Source: Ottowia testudinis (GTDB lineage Bacteria; Pseudomonadota; Gammaproteobacteria; Burkholderiales; Burkholderiaceae_C). Taken from it: 64,000 nucleotides of DNA. The DNA is taken from contig NZ_CP071796.1 in NCBI RefSeq assembly GCF_017498525.1, positions 2,976,001 to 3,040,000 of the forward strand, read 5' to 3'. Made by a program: the position numbers and the translations under genes. The notes below the pieces were generated by a model. It did no database searches, was not told the origin of the DNA, and saw nothing but the letters and a program-made list of their open reading frames with translations. Below, piece by piece: positions 39,371 through 48,684 of this stretch; the stretch's first letter is position 1; each line of letters starts with the position of its first letter.

Positions 39371-39400
39371 GGTTTTGTTCTCTCAAAGGTTAAATTTTCG

Positions 39401-39487
39401 TGGTGCGCGGGGGGGGACTCGAACCCCCACACCATTGCTGGCGTCAGGACCTAAACCTGGTGCGTCTACCAATTTCGCCACCCGCGC
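39401..39487 (-). tRNA. tRNA-Leu (anticodon TAG)
   Basis: Acceptor GCGCGGG, anticodon loop TTTAGGT, long variable arm, encoded CCA. It lies just upstream of tig on the same strand. Confidence 0.97.
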
Positions 39488-39618
39488 GGCTGCAAATGAA
39501 TCGGGCGGTTCGCTTAAAGCAGCAACCGCCCGATGGAATTTGGCGAACTGACGATTTTACCCTGCGCGGGCCGGCGCTTTGCCAAGCGCTGGGGCCGGGT
39601 TTTCCTCATCCAGCCGCT

Positions 39619-42600
39619 TCACGCAAAACCATGCGGATCACGGCCTGCGCGCGCGCCGCTGGGCGCGGAATCACAAAACGCCGGTGGTTCGCGCTTCACG
39701 CGAAACCATGCCGCGTACATCGCCGGCAGTGCCAGCAGCGTGAGTGCCGTGGCCACAATCAGCCCGCCCATGATGGCGACCGCCATCGGCCCCCAGAACA
39801 CGCTGCGCGACAGCGGGATCATCGCCAGCACCGCGGCCGCGGCCGTCAGCACGATGGGGCGCAGGCGGCGCACGGCGGCTTCGACGATGGCGTCCCACGC
39901 GGGCACGCCGCGCGCGCGGTCGGTTTCGATCTGGTCGATCAGGATCACCGAGTTGCGCTGGATCATGCCCATCAGCGCGATCACGCCCAACAGCGCGACA
40001 AAACCGAACGGCCGGTTCAGCAGCAGCAGCGCCGCCGCCACGCCGGCAATGCCCAGCGGCCCGGTCAGAAACACCAGCATGGATCGGCTGAAGCTGTGCA
40101 ACTGCAGCATCAGCAAGGTGAAGATAACGAACAGCATGATCGGCACGCCGGCGGCGATCGAGGCCGAGCCCTTGCTGCTTTCCTCCACCGCGCCGGCCAC
40201 CTCGATGCGGTAGGCGCGGTCGCCCTTCCGCGCCCACTCGGCCTCCAGCGCGCGCAGCTTGGGCAGCAACTCGTTGGATACGGTTGCGCCCTGCAGCCCC
40301 TCCACCACGTCGGCGTTGACGGTGATGGCGTAGTCGCGGTTTTCCCGCCACATCACACCCGGCTCCCAAACAAACACCGGCTTGGCCACCTGGGTCAGGG
40401 GGACAGACTTGCCGCTGGCGGTGGGCAGATAGGCGTTGGCAAGATCGGTGATGGCATCGCGTTCGTCCAGCGGCTGGCGCAGCACGATGTCGATGAGTTT
40501 GTCGCCCTCGCGGTACTGGCCCACCGTGCTGCCGGCCAGCATCACGCGCCCGGCCTGGGCGATGGACTGGCTGGTCACGCCCAGCGCGCGCGCCTTGGCC
40601 TGATCGACCTCCAGGCGGATGACCTTGATCGATTCGTTCCAGTTGTCGTTGACACCGCGCGTGTTGGGGCTTTCGCGCAGGATGGCCGTCACGTCGTCGG
40701 CCAGCGCGCGCAGATGACGCGGCTCGGGGCCGATCACGCGAAACTGCACCGGGTACGGCACCGGCGGCCCGTTGGGCAGCAGCTTGACACGGCCGCGCAC
40801 TTCGGGGAACTCGCTCGCCAGCATGGCCGGCAGCTTCAGCCTCAGCTGGTTGCGCGTGGCCAGATCCTTGGGCAGCACGATCAGCTGCGACACGTTGGTC
40901 TGCGGAAAAATCTGGTCCAGCGGCAGGTAAAAGCGCGGCACGCCGGCGCCAATCCATTGCGTGACGCTGGTCACGCCCGGCTCGGCCATCAGCCGCGCCT
41001 CGACCCGCTTGGCCACCGCTTCGTTGGCGGCAAACGAGGTGCCTTCGGGCGCCCACAGGTCGACCAAAATCTCCGGCCGGCTCGAATCCGGAAAGAACTG
41101 CTGCTGCACCTTGCCCATGCCCATCACGCCCAGCGCGAACAAAGCCACCGTGGCGCCAATCGTCAGCCAGCGGTGCGCCACGCACCAACCCACGAGGCGC
41201 CGGAAGGTGTTGTAGAACGGGCTGTCGAACATCTCGTGCGGCTCGGCATGCACCGGCTGCCCGCTGTTGAGCGCCTGGGCACGCGCGGCGGCCACGTGCG
41301 GCGGCACGCGCAGCAGCCAAGCGCCCAACAGCGGCACGAAGATCACCGACGCGACCCAGCTCACCAGCAGCGCGATCACCGTCACGGCGAAGATGGCGAA
41401 GGTGTACTCGCCCGTCATCGATTTGGCGATGCCGATGGGCAGGAAACCCACCGCCGTGATGAGCGTGCCCGTCAACATGGGGATCGCCGTGATCTCGTAC
41501 GCGAAGGTGGCGGCGCGGAACTTGTCGTAGCCCTCTTCCATCTTGCGCACCATCATCTCCACCGCAATGATGGCGTCGTCCACCAGCAGGCCGAGCGCGA
41601 TGATGAGCGAGCCGAGCGATATCTTGTGCAGCCCGATGCCCCAGTACTGCATGGCGAGAAAAGTCACCGCCAGCACCAGCGGGATGGTGATGCCCACCAC
41701 CAGGCCGGGGCGCATGTCCAGCGTGTAGCGGCGCCAGAAGAAAAACGGATTGCTCGGGTGCTGGCCGGGGCGCTTGTGCAGCCCCAGGCTCAGAAAGCTC
41801 ACCGCCAGCACGATCACCACCGCCTCGATCAGCACCTTGATGAATTCGCCAACCGAGTCCGACACCGCGCTGGGCTGGTCCTGCACCTGCTGCAGCGCCA
41901 CGCCGAGCGGCAGGCTCTTTTCGATCTTCGCGCTGGTGTCTTTCAGCGCCTTGCCGAGCGCGATGATGTCCCCGCCCTTGGCCATCGAGACGCCCAGCGC
42001 GATCACCTCGTGGCCGTCATGGCGCACCTTGACCTGCGGCGGATCGACGTAGCCGCGCCTGATCTCCGCGATGTCGCCCAGGCGCAGCTGGTGGCCCGAG
42101 GCGCCACGGATTGGCATGGCGCGCAACTGCTCGACGTCGTTGAACTGGCCGCCCACGCGCACCTGCACCACGTCCAGCGGCGTCTGCACCGCGCCGGCCG
42201 ATTCCACGGCGTTCTGCGCGCCCATCTGGCCCAGCACCTGGTTCATGTCCAGCCCCAGCTCGGCCAGGCGCTTTTGCGACACCTCGATGTAAAGCTTTTC
42301 GTCCTGCACGCCGAACAGCTCGACCTTGGCCACATCCCGCACGCGCAGCAGGTTTTGCCGCGCATCGTCGGCGAAGCTTTTCAGTTCAGCGTACGAAAAC
42401 CCGTCGCCCGACAGCGTGTAGATCACGCCATACACGTCGCCAAAGTCGTCGTTGAAGAACGGGCCCTGCACGCCCTGCGGCAAGGTGTAGCGCATGTCGC
42501 CCACCTTCTTGCGCACCGTGTACCAGATCTGCGGCACGTCCTTGGCCGGCGAGTTGTCTTTCAGCTGAAAGATGATCTGCGACTCGCCCGGCTTGCTGTA

Positions 42601-42912
42601 GCTGCGGATCTTGTCGGCGTAGGGCACCTCTTGCAGCGTGCGCTCGATCTTGTCGGTGACCTGCTCGGCCACCTGCTGCGCCGTGGCTCCAGGCCAGTAA
42701 GTGCGCACCACCATGACGCGGAAGGTAAAGGGCGGGTCTTCGTCCTGCCCCAGCTGGAAATACGACGCCACGCCCAGCAGCAGCAGCACCACCATCAGGT
42801 AGCGCACCAGCGCGGCGTGTTCCAGCGCCCAGCGCGAGAGATTGAAACCCTTGGACGGCAGCAGCGCACCGGACGGCGCGCTGTGCTCGGCGGAATGCGG
42901 CGAATCACCCAT
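39619..42912 (-). CDS. RND efflux pump permease
   Basis: 1097 residues, of the AcrB-type resistance-nodulation-division family. It has 12 expected membrane helices with two large periplasmic loops. Seen are the proton-relay helix LIIALGLLVDDAIIAVEMMV with two Asp, the second-half GVIALMGMIQRNSVILIDQI, and the N-terminal region with QDEDPPFTFRVMVVRTYWPG. The GQDEDP and YWPGATAQQVAEQVTDKIE features resemble the branch that includes MexK/TriC-type exporters rather than classical AcrB. It would export drugs or toxic organics together with the adaptor encoded 15 bases upstream. No outer-membrane partner gene adjoins. Confidence 0.95.
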   Translation of the reverse strand: MGDSPHSAEHSAPSGALLPSKGFNLSRWALEHAALVRYLMVVLLLLGVASYFQLGQDEDPPFTFRVMVVRTYWPGATAQQVAEQVTDKIERTLQEVPYADKIRSYSKPGESQIIFQLKDNSPAKDVPQIWYTVRKKVGDMRYTLPQGVQGPFFNDDFGDVYGVIYTLSGDGFSYAELKSFADDARQNLLRVRDVAKVELFGVQDEKLYIEVSQKRLAELGLDMNQVLGQMGAQNAVESAGAVQTPLDVVQVRVGGQFNDVEQLRAMPIRGASGHQLRLGDIAEIRRGYVDPPQVKVRHDGHEVIALGVSMAKGGDIIALGKALKDTSAKIEKSLPLGVALQQVQDQPSAVSDSVGEFIKVLIEAVVIVLAVSFLSLGLHKRPGQHPSNPFFFWRRYTLDMRPGLVVGITIPLVLAVTFLAMQYWGIGLHKISLGSLIIALGLLVDDAIIAVEMMVRKMEEGYDKFRAATFAYEITAIPMLTGTLITAVGFLPIGIAKSMTGEYTFAIFAVTVIALLVSWVASVIFVPLLGAWLLRVPPHVAAARAQALNSGQPVHAEPHEMFDSPFYNTFRRLVGWCVAHRWLTIGATVALFALGVMGMGKVQQQFFPDSSRPEILVDLWAPEGTSFAANEAVAKRVEARLMAEPGVTSVTQWIGAGVPRFYLPLDQIFPQTNVSQLIVLPKDLATRNQLRLKLPAMLASEFPEVRGRVKLLPNGPPVPYPVQFRVIGPEPRHLRALADDVTAILRESPNTRGVNDNWNESIKVIRLEVDQAKARALGVTSQSIAQAGRVMLAGSTVGQYREGDKLIDIVLRQPLDERDAITDLANAYLPTASGKSVPLTQVAKPVFVWEPGVMWRENRDYAITVNADVVEGLQGATVSNELLPKLRALEAEWARKGDRAYRIEVAGAVEESSKGSASIAAGVPIMLFVIFTLLMLQLHSFSRSMLVFLTGPLGIAGVAAALLLLNRPFGFVALLGVIALMGMIQRNSVILIDQIETDRARGVPAWDAIVEAAVRRLRPIVLTAAAAVLAMIPLSRSVFWGPMAVAIMGGLIVATALTLLALPAMYAAWFRVKREPPAFCDSAPSGARAGRDPHGFA

Positions 42913-42926
42913 CGCGTGCCCCGTGC

Positions 42927-44141
42927 TCAGCGCGAAGCCGCGGACGCCGCGGCGGACGGCAACGCCGAAGATGCTTCATTATTTGCAGCTGATTGCGCTT
43001 GACCTGATTGCGCTGGAGCCCCATTCGGCTTGTAAACCGTGACCTTCTGCCCCGGCGACAACACATGCACCCCGGTGGCCACCACCTGCATGCCCGGCTT
43101 GAGGCCCGCGGCAATGACCACCTCGTTGCCGTCGGCCGTGGCCACCTCCACCGGTTGCGCGCGCACGGTGCTGCTGGCCGCATCGAAGACCCACACCGCC
43201 GAGCCCTGCCCCGCCTGGCGCAGCGCGCTGGTCGGCAGCTTGATGACGGGCATGCCCTGCGCGCCGCCCTGGCGCGGCATCACGTACACCGTGGCACCCA
43301 GCGGCGGTGCATCACCGGCCAGCGCGACCTTCACCGCGAAGGTGCGGGTCACCGGATCGGCGCTGGCCGCAACCTCTCGCACGCTGCCCGTCCAATGGGC
43401 GTCGCTAGCCCAGGCGCGCACGTCCACAGGCTGGCCCGGCCGCATGCCGGCCACCCGGTCTTCCGGCACGGCAAACACCACATCGCGCGGGCCATCCTGC
43501 GCCACGCGCACCACCGGCGTGCCGGCGGCCACCACCTGGCCGGCCTCGGCATCGATGCCCGTCACCACGCCCGCGGCGTCGGCCAGCAGCTGGGTGTAGG
43601 CGGCCTGATGGCCCTGGTTGGCCGCTTGCGCGCGCGCCTGATCCAGCGCGGCCTGGGCCGCCTTGAGCTGGGCCGTGCGGCGCTCGATCTCGGCGGCGCT
43701 GATGAAGCCCTGGTCGCGCAAACCCTGAAAGCGCTTCAGATCGGCCGCCGCCAGGTCGCGCTGCGTGGTGGCGCTGCTGACCTGCGCACGGGCGGCGTCG
43801 GCGGCCAACTGGTAATCGGTGGCATCGACCTGCGCCAGCAACTGGCCGGCCTGCACGCGCTGGCCCAGTTCCACCGCGCGCCGGGTGATCTTGCCGGCCA
43901 CGCGAAAACCCAGCCGCGATTCAACCCGCGCGCGCACCTCGGCGGCATATTCGTGCCCGCTGCCGTAGGCGCTCTCGCCCACGGTCAGCAACTTGACAGC
44001 GCGCACCGGCTCCTCGACGGGGGAAGGCTTGCCGCAGCCCGCCAGCAGCGCGGCCGACGCCAACACGCAGGCGCCCCACAAGCACGCGCGGGCTGGCGCC
44101 ACGGCGCGCGCGGGCACGGGGCCCGTCCTCTTGTTTTTCAT
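42927..44141 (-). CDS. RND efflux periplasmic adaptor, lipoprotein
   Basis: 404 residues of the membrane-fusion family. Signal peptide with lipobox LLAGC (Cys36), then the lipoyl half-domain (RVESRLGFRVAGKITRRAVE), an alpha-hairpin rich in Ala/Gln, and a beta-barrel (VFAVPEDRVAGMRPGQPVDV). It is anchored in the inner membrane and bridges the permease to an outer-membrane channel. ATG at 44141; an imperfect palindrome typical of TetR-family operators lies just upstream at 44157-44170. First gene of the two-gene pump operon. Confidence 0.93.
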   Translation of the reverse strand: MKNKRTGPVPARAVAPARACLWGACVLASAALLAGCGKPSPVEEPVRAVKLLTVGESAYGSGHEYAAEVRARVESRLGFRVAGKITRRAVELGQRVQAGQLLAQVDATDYQLAADAARAQVSSATTQRDLAAADLKRFQGLRDQGFISAAEIERRTAQLKAAQAALDQARAQAANQGHQAAYTQLLADAAGVVTGIDAEAGQVVAAGTPVVRVAQDGPRDVVFAVPEDRVAGMRPGQPVDVRAWASDAHWTGSVREVAASADPVTRTFAVKVALAGDAPPLGATVYVMPRQGGAQGMPVIKLPTSALRQAGQGSAVWVFDAASSTVRAQPVEVATADGNEVVIAAGLKPGMQVVATGVHVLSPGQKVTVYKPNGAPAQSGQAQSAANNEASSALPSAAASAASR

Positions 44142-44156
44142 GTTGTTGAGTTAATG

Positions 44157-44170
44157 ACTGACTGGTTAGT
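44157..44170. promoter_or_regulatory. Possible TetR-family operator before the RND operon
   Basis: ACTGACTGGTTAGT, an imperfect palindrome (ACTGAC / GTTAGT), 16 bases from the adaptor ATG. RND operons are often repressed by TetR/AcrR-type proteins through such sites; no regulator gene adjoins here. Confidence 0.4.
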
Positions 44171-44307
44171 AATCTAAACACCCGGCCATGAGGTGTCAAG
44201 GTGGTACCGCACATCCCCCGGCTCGGGGGCGCGCTGGCGTGGCACAAAGCGCCTCGCAGGCACAATCGCGCGGTACTGCATCCGCTTCAGGCGTATCGAC
44301 ACCGCCC

Positions 44308-45168
44308 ATGCCCGCGCCGCGCCCCGCCCCCATCGAACATTACGAAAATTTCCCGGTCGCGTCGTGGCTGTGCCCGCCGCGACTGCGGCCGCCCATCGCG
44401 GCGATCTACCACTTCGCGCGCACGGCGGACGACATTGCCGACGAAGGCGGCGCGCCACCCGCCGAACGCCTGACCGATCTGGCCGCGTACCGCGCCGACC
44501 TGCAGGCCATCGCCCGTGGGGCCACGCCCTCGGCGCGCTGGGCGGGCGTGTTTCGGCCGCTGGCGGCACAAATACAGGCCTTTGCCCTGCCCCTTCAGCC
44601 GCTGCATGACCTGCTGTCGGCCTTCGAGCAAGACGTGCGCAAAACCGCCGCTGGCGCCGCCTACACCGACTGGGCGGAACTGCTCGACTACTGCCGCCGC
44701 TCAGCCAACCCGGTCGGGCGCTTGCTGCTGCACCTGTACGGCGTAGCGGGCGACGAGGCGCTGGCCGAGAGCGATGCCATCTGCACCGCGCTGCAGCTCA
44801 TCAATTTCTGGCAGGACCTGAGCGTGGACATTCCGCGCGGCCGCTACTACCTGCCGCTGACCGAATGCGCGGCGCACGGTATCGTCATCACGAAACCGGC
44901 GCGTCAGTTCGCGGCGCTCCAGCCCGATGAGAAAACTACAAAATTAATAGCTTCTTGCGCTTGCCAGGCAAGCGCAAGCATGCAAAAAGGCTTGCAGCTG
45001 GTGCACCGCATTCCCGGCCGTGGGGGATGGGAGTTGCGCGCCGTGGTGCAAGGGGCGATGCGCGTGCTGAATAAAACCGACGCCCTGGGCGCCGCCGCGC
45101 TGCGCCAGCGCCCCAAGCTCACCAGGGCCGACGCGCCGCGCGTGTTGTGGCGCATGCTGCGAATGTAG
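44308..45168 (+). CDS. hpnC: Squalene/phytoene synthase family protein HpnC
   Basis: 286 residues from the ATG at 44308 (MPAPRPAPIEHYENFPVASW). The first Asp-rich motif is HFARTADDIADEG and the second is in FWQDLSVDIPRGRYYLP. HpnC converts presqualene diphosphate (made by HpnD) to hydroxysqualene in the HpnC/D/E route to squalene. Codons at 44932-44992 are a copy of the dispersed repeat, encoding TTKLIASCACQASASMQKG in place of the normal helix before VHRIPGRGGWELR. Essential motifs lie outside this segment, so activity may be kept. It is separated from hpnD-hpnE by about 3.5 kb. Confidence 0.9.
   Translation: MPAPRPAPIEHYENFPVASWLCPPRLRPPIAAIYHFARTADDIADEGGAPPAERLTDLAAYRADLQAIARGATPSARWAGVFRPLAAQIQAFALPLQPLHDLLSAFEQDVRKTAAGAAYTDWAELLDYCRRSANPVGRLLLHLYGVAGDEALAESDAICTALQLINFWQDLSVDIPRGRYYLPLTECAAHGIVITKPARQFAALQPDEKTTKLIASCACQASASMQKGLQLVHRIPGRGGWELRAVVQGAMRVLNKTDALGAAALRQRPKLTRADAPRVLWRMLRM
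44932..44992 (+). repeat. Dispersed repeat inside hpnC
   Basis: AAAACTACAAAATTAATAGC, then TTCTTGCGCTTGCCAGGC and AAGCGCAAGCATGCAAAAAG: a near-consensus copy, entirely in frame with the gene. Confidence 0.85.
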
Positions 45169-45170
45169 CG

Positions 45171-47060
45171 TCAGGGGCGCTGGTGCAAAAACCAGAAATC
45201 GCGCCCCAACAAGCCCTGCGCGTAATGGCGCAGTGAACAATTCAAGGTGTTCTGTGCAAAGCGGTCGTGTGCGTGGGCCAGTTGCAACGCATCTTCCGGC
45301 TGCTCGGGCGGGCGGCCTACATGGCACTGCAACATGGTGCCCCAGTGGGCATACAGCTCGGCGCCCCAGCGCCGTTGCCATTCGCGGCCCAGCGCGATAC
45401 CGCCAGCGGTGTCGTCCAGGCCGAAGAAGTTGACGTAGGCCAGAGCGTCCCACGGCTCGCGGGTAGGCAACAGCAGCAGGGCAGTGTTGTCCGGCACGAA
45501 GGGCTTCGGGCGGAGCCATTGCAGTTTTTCAGGCGGCAGCGGTGGGACATGCTGGCGCTCCCAATCCCACAGCAGGCGCTCCCAGTCAAGCCGGTGCAAC
45601 TGCGTCACAGGCTTGCCATGGCGCTGCATGGCCTGCTGCGTCAACGCGGCCTCGGTGGGCGCGCTGCCCAGCAGGTCACGGGTGTCTGCTTTGGCGTTCT
45701 CCCACCACTCTTGCCACGATTCCTCCCAGTCGTCGCTGTCGTGTTGTTCGCGCAGGCGCTGCAAAAAAGCCTCGGCGCTGGCCTCGCGGGCGCTGGCAAT
45801 CAGCGCTGATGGCGAAATATCGTCGGTGAGCACGGTGGAATGCCCGTATTCAAAACGTGAAAAAAAGTCCTGCTCGGCCAAATCGTCGCCATGGTCGCCG
45901 CAGGCCCACACCAGCAAAGGCCATCGACCGGTTTGCGGCAGCAGCGCCCGCGCGGCACGCCACAAGGATTCACTCTGATCGACCGGGCACCAGCAGCCCA
46001 GGGCCACTTCGTCGGTATCCAAAATGGGGATGGACGTCCATCGAAAGGCCTGCAAGGGCGTGCCCTGACAAAGGGCAGCCAAGTCATCGGGCTGGTTGAT
46101 CAAAGTGCCGGGGCGTTCCAGGCGCAGCGCGGATTTGTCCGCCGCCGGCGCGCTGCGCGTGGCCAGCGCGGCAAGCCATTGGGCGCAAGCCCCAGCGCTG
46201 ACGCCGGCCGCATCAGCCAGCGCGCCGCTGGCATAAAAATCAGCCACGGCACGAATTTGGCCCCATTGCGTCATTTGTGCCAGGCCATCCGCGCTGTCCG
46301 GGCGCAGCAGCACTTTGCCCGCCTGTTGCGCCAGTGGAATATCGCCCAGCAATGCGCCCAACACCAGCAACATGCCAAACAGCTGGATCTGGTCGTAAGC
46401 AAGCGTACTTTTCCCTGAGACTTGAGCGCTCAATGCGGCCAGCAACTCATGGTTGCTCACGCTGTCAGCCTCGGGTGCAATGGCCACAGGCACAGCGGTC
46501 ATAAGTAGCGCCATCAGGTCGATGCCGTCGTCGTCGTCAGTACACGACTGATCTGCGGGCGCGCCGTCGTCCAGTCGATCCGCCTGCTTCAAGCGTTGTT
46601 TGAGCACCCATTCGGCATCCAAGGCAAACCCGGTTTTCACAGCTTGATTGGCAGCCGGCGCGCTCGCCCACTCAGCTGCCCAGGCGCGCAACTGCGTGGG
46701 CGACCAGCCTTGCCCCGCGGGTCGCAGTTGGTTGCGCACCGGCATGACCAGCATCGAAAGCACCTCGTGCTCGTCGGTAATCGACTGGTTTTGCCACTGC
46801 GCCAGCGTGAGGGCAGGCTCGCCATGCCATGCCGGCCTGTCCTGCCCTTGCAAGCCGCACAACAAGGTGAACAACTGCTGCGCCACGGGCACCAGGCGCC
46901 CGCGTGCCGGCAGATACCACGCACCGGGTTGTTGCAACAGCCGAAGCGCCTGCAGTGCGGCCCCGGGCTGGCCACCAATGAAAGCGTGTTGTGCGCCGTG
47001 CACCAACTCTTGCAAGGCGGCATTCAAGTCGGTTGAGTGGATGTTTTCGATTCGCAGCAT
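45171..47060 (-). CDS. Uncharacterised protein with a DUF4253-like C-terminus
   Basis: About 629 residues from the ATG at 47060 (MLRIENIHSTDLNAALQELV) with GGAG eight bases upstream; the frame stays open to 47270 without support. The N-terminal two thirds are Ala/Leu/Gln-rich and helical, TPR-like. The last ~95 residues (LLLLPTREPWDALAYVNFFG, then WQRRWGAELYAHWGTMLQCH and LLGRDFWFLHQ) match the pattern of the DUF4253 family, whose function is unknown. It is convergent with hpnC, with only two bases between their stops, and is one of the three genes splitting the hpn cluster. Confidence 0.75.
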   Translation of the reverse strand: MLRIENIHSTDLNAALQELVHGAQHAFIGGQPGAALQALRLLQQPGAWYLPARGRLVPVAQQLFTLLCGLQGQDRPAWHGEPALTLAQWQNQSITDEHEVLSMLVMPVRNQLRPAGQGWSPTQLRAWAAEWASAPAANQAVKTGFALDAEWVLKQRLKQADRLDDGAPADQSCTDDDDGIDLMALLMTAVPVAIAPEADSVSNHELLAALSAQVSGKSTLAYDQIQLFGMLLVLGALLGDIPLAQQAGKVLLRPDSADGLAQMTQWGQIRAVADFYASGALADAAGVSAGACAQWLAALATRSAPAADKSALRLERPGTLINQPDDLAALCQGTPLQAFRWTSIPILDTDEVALGCWCPVDQSESLWRAARALLPQTGRWPLLVWACGDHGDDLAEQDFFSRFEYGHSTVLTDDISPSALIASAREASAEAFLQRLREQHDSDDWEESWQEWWENAKADTRDLLGSAPTEAALTQQAMQRHGKPVTQLHRLDWERLLWDWERQHVPPLPPEKLQWLRPKPFVPDNTALLLLPTREPWDALAYVNFFGLDDTAGGIALGREWQRRWGAELYAHWGTMLQCHVGRPPEQPEDALQLAHAHDRFAQNTLNCSLRHYAQGLLGRDFWFLHQRP

Positions 47061-47202
47061 GTGGTTTGCTCCAAACAAGTCCGTGCGCATCGTACCCAAG
47101 GCCGCATCCCGATCCGCGGACTCGCGCGGCACCGGCATGGCCGCGCCCAAGCTGGCGCCGCGCGTTCTGTGGCAGATGCTGCGGAGGCAGACCAGCCTGC
47201 CT

Positions 47203-48123
47203 TCATCCAGCCGCGCGATCCAGCAAGCCAGCGTGCCGCGCCACCACGTCCGCGAGCGTGTCAGCCACATGGCGCACCCGCTCGGACCGGCGCTGCCCGC
47301 CGTGCATCACCAGACACAGAGGCCGACGCAAGGGCGACGCGGGCGACGGCAGCAGGTGCAGCCGGTCATCCTGAGCCGCCACGAAGTGCGGCAGCACCGC
47401 CACGCCCCAACCCACAGCCGCCGCGCGCGCCATCACCAGCACATCATTGGTGCGCAGCACAAAGCCACGGCTCGCGGCCAGTTCCTCCAGCACGCGTTGC
47501 TGCGGCAGGTGGGCGTTCGTGGCATCAAACCCGATGACACTGCGCTGCCCGGGCGGCAGGGCAAGTTGCGCGGCACTGCCGTACAGCCCATACCCCACCC
47601 GCGCCAGCGTGCGCACCACCAGCCCTGGCGCGGTGGGACGATCCAGCCGCAGCGCGATGCCGGCTTCGCCCTGCGCCAGATTGGCAGCACTGGTGTCGCC
47701 CAACAAGGTGAGTTGCACTTGCGGCAGTTGCCAGAGAAACGGCATCAGCGGAACAAAAAAGTGACTCAGCAGCAAGGGCGGCAGCGACACGCGCACAGGT
47801 CCGGCCAGCAGCGCCTGCCCCGATGCCGCACGCCCGAACGCCGCCGCCTGCGCCTGCATATGCACCGCTGCGTCCAACAGATGCTCGCCATGAGCGTTCA
47901 GCCGGCAGCCGCGCGCCAGCCGGTCGAATAAGCGGACGCCGCACGCCGCCTCCAGCGCTGCAATGCGCCGCGACACGGTGCTGTGCTCCAGCCCCATCGC
48001 ACGCGCAGCGGCGGACAAGCTGCCCTCACGCGCCAGCGCGAGAAAAAAGCGCACATCGTCCCATTGCCATAGAGGTTCAGGGCCCGAAACAGCTTCGAAT
48101 TTAGTCTGTGCTTTTTTGCGCAT
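47203..48123 (-). CDS. LysR-family transcriptional regulator
   Basis: 306 residues from the ATG at 48123; a TTG/ATG start a few codons upstream is possible. N-terminal winged helix-turn-helix (DDVRFFLALAREGSLSAAAR, then LEHSTVSRRIAALE) is followed by a periplasmic-binding-type effector domain. LysR regulators commonly control the divergent neighbour, here the SnoaL-like gene at 48206, whose start is 83 bases away. The shared gap is the likely operator region. Confidence 0.92.
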   Translation of the reverse strand: MRKKAQTKFEAVSGPEPLWQWDDVRFFLALAREGSLSAAARAMGLEHSTVSRRIAALEAACGVRLFDRLARGCRLNAHGEHLLDAAVHMQAQAAAFGRAASGQALLAGPVRVSLPPLLLSHFFVPLMPFLWQLPQVQLTLLGDTSAANLAQGEAGIALRLDRPTAPGLVVRTLARVGYGLYGSAAQLALPPGQRSVIGFDATNAHLPQQRVLEELAASRGFVLRTNDVLVMARAAAVGWGVAVLPHFVAAQDDRLHLLPSPASPLRRPLCLVMHGGQRRSERVRHVADTLADVVARHAGLLDRAAG

Positions 48124-48205
48124 ATGCCTCGCATATTTCGATCTTCCGATCATGCACGCACAAATCTAAACTGACCTCGTTGTTCCTCCACCGCACCACG
48201 AACCG

Positions 48206-48589
48206 ATGTCACACACCCCTGAAACCCCGCTGCAGCCCGCCCTGCGTATCGTGCAGAACTTTCTTGAGCACTTGTTCGCAGGTCGTCTGCCGCAAGCCTT
48301 GACGCTGGTCAGCCCCGGCGCACGGTTCGTGTCCGCACGCGGCGCGCAGGCGCCGGAGACACTGCCACTCAAAGGCACGTTTATGGGCCCGGCGGGCGCA
48401 CAGCGCTTTTTCGAGCTGTTTGGCGAGATGCTGGAGCCGGGCGAATTCCACATCGACGGCAGCTTCGGCCAGGGTGCGCAAGTCGCGTTGTACGGCCGCC
48501 TTCGGCATATCGGCCGCGCCACCGGCAAGCCCTTTGCCACTGATTGGGCACTGATCTGCGAAGTGCGCCATGGCTTGATCGACCTGTAA
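48206..48589 (+). pseudogene. SnoaL-like (NTF2 fold) protein with a premature stop
   Basis: 127 residues up to a TAA at 48587-48589. The fold looks like SnoaL/ketosteroid-isomerase small proteins: a helical start (ALRIVQNFLEHLFAGRLPQA), then beta segments ending WALICEVRHGLIDL. Immediately after the stop, the same frame continues HFYEDTAELQATLT to a second TAA at 48632-48634. That is the usual C-terminal ending (Y/HFY-DT) of this family, so the TAA looks like a nonsense change that removes about 14 residues. The product may still fold. It is divergent from the LysR gene and the likely target of that regulator. Confidence 0.7.
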
Positions 48590-48684
48590 CACTTCTACGA
48601 GGACACCGCCGAATTGCAAGCGACTTTGACATAAGGTAAGCGCTGATGCCGTCCAGGTCACGGCAGGATGCAACAATCGCCCGC

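Noticed and set aside
39400-43002. A 1200-codon plus-strand frame opposite the RND permease
   Set aside because: It is His/Gln/Arg-rich antisense of a clear RND gene, without motifs; typical of high-GC shadow frames.
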